DNA of 12,466 bases from Dunaliella salina. Its lineage: Eukaryota; Chlorophyta; Chlorophyceae; Chlamydomonadales; Dunaliellaceae. Both the position numbers and the translations under genes were made by a program. The stretch's first letter is position 1. Each line of letters opens with the position of its first letter. The DNA lies in contig MU071213.1 of assembly GCA_002284615.2 (NCBI GenBank), positions 1-12,466 of the forward strand, given 5' to 3'. The notes below the pieces were generated by a model. That model was not told the DNA's origin. It saw nothing but the letters and a program-made list of their open reading frames with translations, and did no database searches. This document shows, one piece after another, positions 7,210-12,466 of the stretch.

Positions 7210-7873
7210 CAGAGGTGGGCGACGAAGGCCTCAAATAGGGGTACTTTTGAAATGTTCCCTTGGCAAGGTGGCCCCACTTGGCACTTTTTGTGCTTGGAAT
7301 TAAATGGTAGCTATCCATGCTCCTGAATTTGAAAGGTGCTACTTGGGGCCACTTCTGCTATTTGCCAAAACGTGAACCCTAGGGCATAGGCCTATTTTTT
7401 GAGTAGGCACCCACCATATCTGACCAGCCTGAGCACCAAAATGAGTGATTTCTAATGATTTGGAGTCCTTGTAATAAGAAATACTATTGCCAAAAAATGG
7501 AGTGAAAAGACCCAGTGGTTGGTCAGGTACTGAATCTCAGCAATTTCCCTTAATAGAAATCCAGCACTAGAAGTGCCAATAAGGTCAATTTTTGATCTCC
7601 TTCATTCCCACTTTTGAATATGCAGGATGTTAGCATATCATATAAGGGTTATTAAGAAAATGTTTTGGGGGTAAAAAATGGTCCCAGGGTGGAGCTGTGG
7701 GTCATTTTAGGGTGATCTGAGGCCAGGAGAGTGATCTGGGGTCCTCCGATTTTCTTTTTCTTTTCTTGGTGAACATAGTTTGTATTGGTATCATAATGGT
7801 TGGGATGGTCAGATTTGGAAAATAATGGTGGGAAAGAACATTTTCGGTGATTTGGGCCCGTTGCCCACCTCTG
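7210..7873. mobile_element. hAT-like non-autonomous element (664 bp)
   Basis: The left end CAGAGGTGGGCGACG and the reverse complement of the right end, CAGAGGTGGGCAACG, match at 14 of 15 positions, and the next 30 bases are loosely alike, both reaching AATGTTC. A start of CAGRGGTGGGC is characteristic of hAT-superfamily ends. The flanking 9 bases TAATATTAC are identical on both sides. No protein-like frame lies inside. An internal imperfect inverted repeat (GTGGCCCCA at 7268-7276, TGGGGCCAC at 7344-7352) could form a stem. hAT duplications are normally 8 bp; the ninth base may be chance, especially as the site is repetitive. Confidence 0.75.
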
Positions 7874-7882
7874 TAATATTAC
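7874..7882. repeat. Right target-site duplication
   Basis: Second copy of TAATATTAC. It overlaps the palindrome ATATTACCGTAATAT at 7876-7890. Confidence 0.65.
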
Positions 7883-8023
7883 CGTAATATACCCAGATCC
7901 CCAGGGACTTCAAATTTTCATTCGTCGACCACCTGATCAGTTGGATTTTGACCTCAAGAATCCATAGCTTATGCTTCCGACACAGAGTTCAAATCCGTCG
8001 AATTAATATCTAATATTTTGGTT

Positions 8024-8055
8024 ATTACTGTAACATTACAGTAATGTAATATTAC
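8024..8055. repeat. Palindrome plus TAATATTAC word
   Basis: ATTACTGTAA and TTACAGTAAT form a perfect 10-bp inverted repeat about CA (8024-8045), followed by GTAATATTAC at 8046-8055. LINE copy C ends directly beside it. Confidence 0.75.
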
Positions 8056-8056
8056 C

Positions 8057-9059
8057 TGAGCATCCCGCACCTTGATCATGAAGTTTCTGCCATCTCTGGT
8101 AGTGGTAGTGGTAGCCAGAGGTGTCAGCAGAGCCAAGCTTGTGTTTCTTGTGCATGTGTGTTTTAAGTTTGCCGTGCAGGTTGGTTAGGTAGTGCATGGG
8201 GAAAGCATGGGAGCGGTGTATGTCATCGTCTCGTGAGCAGGAGGTCTTCAATGGAAGCCGATAAAAATTGTGGAAAGGGTCTTTGGCATCTGGAAATACA
8301 ATGTCTAAGGTGTCTAAGAGAGCTGGGGTGCGAGCGCAAGCATCAGCCCCTTCATTTCCTGTAATGCCAGAGTTTAGGCTTTGCAAAAATGGATAGGGTG
8401 AGGTGAGTATTCTAACATGGTTGATATTGCATAAATGAGCTCTGTGTGTAAGTGATACCTCATGCGCATTGGATTAAGGATTTGATTTGAAATCTGGAAG
8501 AGGCAGGATGCGCTACCGGTGGCAAATTTAGTTTGCTTGTGTTGAAGTCCCACAAGGATACCCACATGTTCTGCCCTAGTGATGATATTGGTAGGCTCAT
8601 GGATTTTATGTGCAGTTGTAAATGTTGGGAGGGTGGAGAAGTGTCCCTTCCCGGTTTGTACACACCTGAACCAGAAAGTGGTGGGGAGTCGTCACCTTTG
8701 TATTTAATTACACTGCCTGTCCTTGACTTTAGGTGTGAACATCTTTTTTGTATTTGGCAGAGGTGAAGGCTGCCTTTACCTGTGGGCATCTGTGTGAACA
8801 TTTATGAATGTCAGGGGGAAGTGATTTGAATTTCTGTTTCCAAGTGTTTGATGCTAGGTCTTGTTGGGTACGCAGTGACGTGGCAGGATTTGGAGGATCC
8901 AAGGCTAGCCAACAGGCTGGTACATCTTGCTGGAGGAGTTGGAACCAATCTTTGTTTGCGCTATCTAGCATTACTCTAGCATTAGGATTCCACACAGTGA
9001 TACGTTGCATAGGATATGAAGGTGGAGTGGGACTGGGTATGGTATTAAACCAGTATTAT
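8057..9059 (-). pseudogene. LINE copy C: decayed RNase H region of a distinct subfamily
   Basis: Reading leftward from 9059 in successive frames: RITVWNPNARVMLDSANKDW (pre-RNase H segment); a cysteine/histidine-containing linker; KYKGDDSPP..GSGVYKPG (first RNase H strands); ITRAEHVGI (catalytic Glu kept); ATGSASCLFQI (third catalytic Asp replaced by Gly, codon 8515-8517); ITGNEGADACAR (last Asp kept); then LTNLHGKLKTHMHKKHKLG and GYHYHYQ, parallel to copy F. Frame changes near 8780, 8580 and 8385 mean it cannot be translated whole. Zinc and endonuclease domains are absent, the copy ending at the palindrome cluster at 8024-8055. It may belong to the same subfamily as copy B, which covers only the complementary half, but this cannot be tested here. 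Confidence 0.8.
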
Positions 9060-9505
9060 GGTGCCTGAAATTGGATGTTTCTCGCTGGGAATTTGGCAAG
9101 CACTTTTGCAAGATCTGGGTACTGGCAAAGTCAACTCATTTAAGCGTTACAGCTGAAGCCTCTCCTATGGGGCAGGAGCATGAAGGTGGCAACTGGATCT
9201 GTGGTTTGGAGGGAGGAGTGCACTGCATGGCGCAGGAATTAAAACATCATCTCGTCCTCATGTGGGGGATGGCAAAAGGAGAAGCCAGTATAGCGCACAG
9301 GGAAGGCATCTATGTGCGCTCCAAAGACCTGGTCTTGGCAGTTTGTGCTGAAATAGGCGTTTTAGGTCTCGCCAAATTCAAAGGGATTGGAAAGTGGAAT
9401 ATCACAATAGTAATGCTATTGCTCTCACCATCAGCCTCAATGATGATTAAAACAAGGCAGAACCACGTGGTGCACCAACCTGTTATTATGCAACCAAACT
9501 GCTAA
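9020..9505 (+). CDS. Unidentified open frame, likely partial exon or relic
   Basis: A stop-free plus-strand frame of about 160 codons ending at TAA 9503-9505. The first 40 bases overlap the LINE copy C start. The first in-frame ATG is about 33 codons after position 9071, so the 5' part would need an upstream exon. The composition is balanced and protein-like: GGNWICGLEGGVHC, HHLVLMWGMAKGEASIAH, then a C-terminal region of GVLGLAKFKGIGKWN followed by a hydrophobic MLLLSPSASMMI. I recognise no domain. It could be a captured host exon, part of a mobile element, or chance. The DNA after it is low-complexity A/T (9547-9577). Confidence 0.35.
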   Translation, partial: RWSGTGYGIKPVLWCLKLDVSRWEFGKHFCKIWVLAKSTHLSVTAEASPMGQEHEGGNWICGLEGGVHCMAQELKHHLVLMWGMAKGEASIAHREGIYVRSKDLVLAVCAEIGVLGLAKFKGIGKWNITIVMLLLSPSASMMIKTRQNHVVHQPVIMQPNC

Positions 9506-9599
9506 AATACAAAATATAGCCAAAGGCCATTTGGGTCCTCACTGCCAAACGCCCAAGAAAAAAAACACTTTTTTTTGCATGTGGGATGTAAGAGCACCT

Positions 9600-9985
9600 T
9601 GAAGAAAGGGGAGGTGGGGGATTCGCGGCATGCACTCTTTTTCATTTCTTGGCTAACCAAAAACCATGTGTAAATGGATTTCCGCCAGGACCAGCACCGA
9701 GGATCTCAATGTCTGCCATGCAGTTGTTGGCTTGATTTGCCTGATGTTTTGCAATAGCATCTGCACATTCATTTCCAGCGATGCCAGCATGAGCCTTTAC
9801 TTTATAAAATTGAAATTTGGTGTGAGAATTGCTGATGAGAGATGGAATCATTTTAAAGACGGCTCCTTGGATATGCCTCAGGTGTTTCTCAGAGCAAAGA
9901 AGTTGTTTACGTATTTGTTTGACAGAGGTGAGGCTGTCTGTGCGTGTTTAGTAATGAAAGCAGCAACAACCTGCCAATTCAACTC
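9600..9985 (-). pseudogene. LINE copy D: inverted RNase H fragment
   Basis: The minus strand shows VELA (remnant of the RAELAAI strand), AAFITKHA in another frame, then one open stretch TDSLTSVKQIRKQLL...HIQGAVFKMIPS...VKAHAGIAGNECADAIAKHQ and NPFTHGFWLAKK, stopping at TGA. The third and fourth catalytic aspartates are present. A small deletion with frame change lies near 9950. It is very close to copy A (both have CMADIEI and GAGPGGNP or similar) and keeps the Asp that copy A lost. The fragment ends just past 9600 within a Pro-rich linker also seen in copy A. Confidence 0.85.
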
Positions 9986-10538
9986 CCTGCACATGCCTCA
10001 AACAGAACTATACCTGCTTACTTCTTCCCTTGTACCCTCCCAGAGAGGAAAAGACTCGAGTCGACCAGACGCTATTTTGACCACCCCTTATATTCTCAAG
10101 TCTACTTCTAACAGTGTTTCTCCTATCCATTCACATGACAATTGCGCACATCCACACGGAGGACCTCAAGATCTAGCAGCGTCAGGTAATCCCATGAACT
10201 TAATGCAGACGAACGTCATGTGCACCTAATAGAAATCAAGTTTTGTGAAGACACAAGGCCAGAGCATCAGCTGAACGCAGCAAAGCAGCAGCATGCCCAC
10301 CTTTGTAAACTTATTAACGCTAAAGCTGTAACAATTCACCCTATTTTCCTGGGTGTAGGTGGAACAATTTACACTGAGCATTCCCTGAAGCAATTCAGAC
10401 AACTAGGAATGGATCACCAGCTTGCTCAACAACTTCATGCCCATTCTGTCCAATGTGCTCACAAACTAGTCACCACACACCGCGCTATTGAAAACCCAAA
10501 TACTTCCCACAGTCAGGTTCTAGAGCCAGGTGCTTCTA
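9984..10538 (+). pseudogene. LINE copy E: endonuclease-domain fragment
   Basis: On plus: AHASNRTIPAYFFP (copy F: EHATNRTLPKYIFP), a one-base shift, SSRPDAILTTP with the catalytic Asp kept, a Pro/Ser/His-rich insert, another shift near 10205, then RHVHLIEIKFCEDTRP with E-x-K kept, ILGVGGTIY-type strand (FLGVGGTIYTEHSL), and LHAHSVQCAHKLVTT. The last shared bases with copy F are CTAGTAA at about 10536-10542; the final NPPDPH and stop are absent and replaced by A-rich repeats. Two frameshifts make it non-functional. Confidence 0.85.
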
Positions 10539-10540
10539 GT

Positions 10541-10571
10541 AAAAAAAAGAAAAGAAAAGAAAAGAAAAGAA
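10541..10571 (+). repeat. A-rich (AAAAG)n tail
   Basis: Eight A's then AAAAG-type units directly after the last LINE-matching base of copy E. Its place and strand suit a retroelement tail that became a microsatellite. Confidence 0.75.
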
Positions 10572-10679
10572 TAACTACGCAGGCAGTTAAAACACTCCCC
10601 ACATCAATTAAGGAAAAGGGGATACCTAGGGCCGAGGCACCATGTATCCACTTCACCAAGAGAAAGCAGAAGAAAAAAG

Positions 10680-12466
10680 TCAGTGGGGATCAGGTGGGTT
10701 ACTAGCAGTAACCCGTGCCTGACCTTGTTGAGAGTTGAAAAAGGTCTTCTCAAGAGCGCGTCTGGTGCTGGCAAGTTTGTAGGCATGCATGACAGAATGA
10801 GCATGAAGCTTCCGAACAAGCTTAGTGGCCTTGGAAGTGTCAAGACCAAGCTCCTTAAGAGGCTCCAAAGTATGAGGGGTATAGATGACTCCTCCCACAC
10901 CTAGCAGGATAGTATGGAGGGTGACTTGAGCTGAGGCCCCAGAAAGATGACGACAAAGTTCGCGGTGCTGCAGCTTGGAGGCCTCAAGCTGGCTGTTGGG
11001 CCGGGTGTCCTCACAGTATTTGACTTCAACAAGGTGGATGTGCACATGCCTCTGATCTGGGTGGAGCTGACTGGGGTCACGAGCCTTGGATGTTGGTGGA
11101 GTGGCTGTGGCTGGCACTGAGTCCTCCTTGTGTCCCCTGCGCCCCCCTGTACTTCTCAGCTCATAACGAGGATTTGACCTTGACACCCTTTTCAGGGGAA
11201 CAACCAATAGAGCATCAGGCCGGCTGGAAGTGAGCCTATTCTTATCAGGGAAGCGGCGCGGGAAAATATATTTGGGAAGGGTCCTATTAGTAGCATGTTC
11301 TGGGATCTGTAAGTCTTGCAAGGCAAGACGGTCTGTTCTGCCAATGTCCATGGAGGCAATACCTGCCCCAAGAGGGCCTTTGCTGATGGCTTTTAGGAGG
11401 ATTCTGCTGGCGATATTGTGTCGCTCAGTTACCATACCAGACATGGTTGAATTTTTGCATCCAGATAAAATGTGAAGGGCACTGTCAAGTTCCCCACAAA
11501 GGGGGCATTGTAGGCTGGTGGAAATTTTGAAGCGCACAACATGTTTTTGGTTGAATAGGGTACCTGTGCGGTATTTAAAAATGTTTTGCTTCATTTTGAA
11601 AGAGAGTGTAGACATGGTCCAAAAGGAATTGCAGATATTTTTGTGGATGCTGGGGAGTAGACTTTGGTAAAAAGAGTAGTACCCCGTGTTCAAGTTGGCC
11701 TTTCCAAGTCTGTGTTTTGAGTGCATGTGTTTCCGTAAAGCGTCGTGGAGGTTGGAGAAGTGTTTGAGCTTTACGGTAGGTGGGTTGCGGCGTCTAGAAG
11801 CGTTTGCATGGTTGCAGGATGTTTCCTCAAAGGCAAGCCAGGTGGTGTCATGGAACGGATTGCCTTCCAGGTTTGCACATGGGAAGGTTATGTCTGTGTC
11901 ATTATTTTGAGTGGCCTGGTGTTTGGCAATGGCATCTGNGCATTCATTGCCAATAATTCCAGCGTGGGATTTGACCTTGAAGAAATGAATAGGGGTAGGT
12001 GTATTGNGTATGAGTTGTATGATTACCTTGAGGATGTGGCCCTGGACATGCTGGTGATGAAGTTCTGGGTAGAGTATTTGCTTTCTGATCTGTTCTACTG
12101 AGCAAAGGCTGTCAGTGGCAATGTAACGATATCCTAGGAGAATGGCGGCTGCTATTGCCGCCAATTCGGCTCTTGTGATGGTATGGGTGATCCCTGCTCC
12201 ATTTGGTTGGACATGATTGGTGCTGTCGCTAGCGGGGTGGTAGACCCCTGCACCAATTACTTGTTTACCATTGTGCACATGGGAGCTGCCGTCCGTGTAC
12301 GCCCATTCTCTCCAGTTTTCAACTTTGTGTACCAGGCAAGGGCTGGATGATGTGAGGGATGAGAAACTATTTTGGCTTTGCATGGTACTGTGTAAGGTTT
12401 GTTGGTGGGCAGAAGGTAGCTTTTTAAATTTATTGAGGCCAGTTTCAATTTCTGGGTGTCTTGGAT
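10680..12466 (-). CDS. LINE copy F ORF2 C-terminus: RNase H, zinc motif and PD-(D/E)XK-like endonuclease, intact, 5' partial
   Basis: One uninterrupted minus-strand frame from the right edge to TGA at 10682-10680. Numbering from the ATG at 12383 (not a true start, since the frame is open upstream): RNase H about 27-155 with D31 (YTDGSS), E73 (RAELAAI), D91 (ATDSLCS) and D150 (NECxDAIAKH), so all four catalytic acids are present; zinc motif C293, C296, H304, C309; endonuclease-like R388-P389-D390 and E453-x-K455 (HLVEVKYCEDT), separated by a basic, Pro/Thr-rich insert of about 55 residues; ILLGVGGVIY strand; end NPPDPH. Reverse transcriptase should lie beyond the window. Ambiguous bases at 11939 and 12007 affect one codon each. 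RNase H cuts the RNA of RNA:DNA hybrids; the endonuclease would nick target DNA. The layout recalls Dualen/RandI elements. It could be an active or recently active copy. Confidence 0.9.
   Translation of the reverse strand, partial: PRHPEIETGLNKFKKLPSAHQQTLHSTMQSQNSFSSLTSSSPCLVHKVENWREWAYTDGSSHVHNGKQVIGAGVYHPASDSTNHVQPNGAGITHTITRAELAAIAAAILLGYRYIATDSLCSVEQIRKQILYPELHHQHVQGHILKVIIQLIXNTPTPIHFFKVKSHAGIIGNECXDAIAKHQATQNNDTDITFPCANLEGNPFHDTTWLAFEETSCNHANASRRRNPPTVKLKHFSNLHDALRKHMHSKHRLGKANLNTGYYSFYQSLLPSIHKNICNSFWTMSTLSFKMKQNIFKYRTGTLFNQKHVVRFKISTSLQCPLCGELDSALHILSGCKNSTMSGMVTERHNIASRILLKAISKGPLGAGIASMDIGRTDRLALQDLQIPEHATNRTLPKYIFPRRFPDKNRLTSSRPDALLVVPLKRVSRSNPRYELRSTGGRRGHKEDSVPATATPPTSKARDPSQLHPDQRHVHIHLVEVKYCEDTRPNSQLEASKLQHRELCRHLSGASAQVTLHTILLGVGGVIYTPHTLEPLKELGLDTSKATKLVRKLHAHSVMHAYKLASTRRALEKTFFNSQQGQARVTASNPPDPH

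Larger units (their letters stand above)
9600..10571 (+). mobile_element. LINE copy D+E with a 5' inversion
   Basis: The RNase H part (minus strand, 9600-9985) and the endonuclease part (plus strand, 9984-10538) of the same LINE family meet back to back at about 9984, with their upstream ends touching. The segment between them in copy F (zinc motif) is missing. An A-rich tail follows on plus. This is the arrangement expected from twin-primed LINE insertion. Confidence 0.7.

Noticed and set aside
10604..10900. Frames on both strands across the end of copy F
   Set aside because: Out of frame with copy F, which has the conserved C-terminal motifs here.
11230..12101. Plus-strand frames opposite copy F
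   Set aside because: Shadows of the intact minus-strand RNase H/endonuclease frame.
1..12466. CRISPR array, tRNA, rRNA or bacterial operon signals
   Set aside because: I saw no regularly spaced direct repeats with unique spacers, no tRNA-like cloverleaf and no rRNA-like sequence on either strand by eye. No formal scan was possible.

Overview
This is eukaryotic nuclear DNA. It has no bacterial operons, no ribosome-binding sites, interrupted reading frames, and many microsatellites and decayed retroelements. The best-supported content is the C-terminal half of non-LTR (LINE-type) retrotransposons: RNase H, then a C-C-H-C zinc motif, then a PD-(D/E)XK-like (restriction-enzyme-like) endonuclease domain. 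Elements carrying both endonuclease types (Dualen/RandI) are known from green algae. A green alga is therefore my best guess for the host, held with low confidence and resting on memory of that family rather than a search.

Layout, left to right. Positions 2-889 (minus strand) hold a 296-codon stop-free frame running off the left edge: a multi-pass membrane stretch, a Gly/Arg-rich stretch, an acidic patch, a Lys/Arg patch and poly-Ser. Positions 916-1785 are non-coding, with a hairpin and a three-copy 86-bp tandem repeat. Positions 1786-3394 (minus) are a broken RNase H LINE (copy A) whose zinc-finger segment is duplicated in frame. Positions 3600-4396 (minus) are a relic of a second LINE type, apparently lacking its reverse transcriptase. 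Positions 4458-6395 (minus) are LINE copy B, with an A13 tail, split by an inserted element of about 660 bp at 5053-5712 that has 11-bp terminal inverted repeats.

Positions 6391-6972 (plus) are a GC-rich open frame with the same domain order as the left-edge protein (GR-rich, acidic, Lys/Arg, poly-Ser), beginning at the truncated end of copy B. Positions 7210-7873 are a non-coding element with hAT-like terminal repeats, sitting in a cluster of TAATATTAC-type palindromes. Positions 8057-9059 (minus) are LINE copy C. An unidentified open frame follows at 9020-9505 (plus).

Positions 9600-10571 are one LINE insertion (D plus E) with a 5' inversion: the RNase H part lies on minus and the endonuclease part on plus, joined at about 9984. 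Positions 10680-12466 (minus) are copy F, an uninterrupted frame through RNase H, zinc motif and endonuclease domain, open at the right edge. It is the reference against which the broken copies can be read.

No cooperating host pathway is visible. The window is a retroelement graveyard with nested insertions, one apparently intact element end, and two architecturally matching low-complexity proteins of unknown role.
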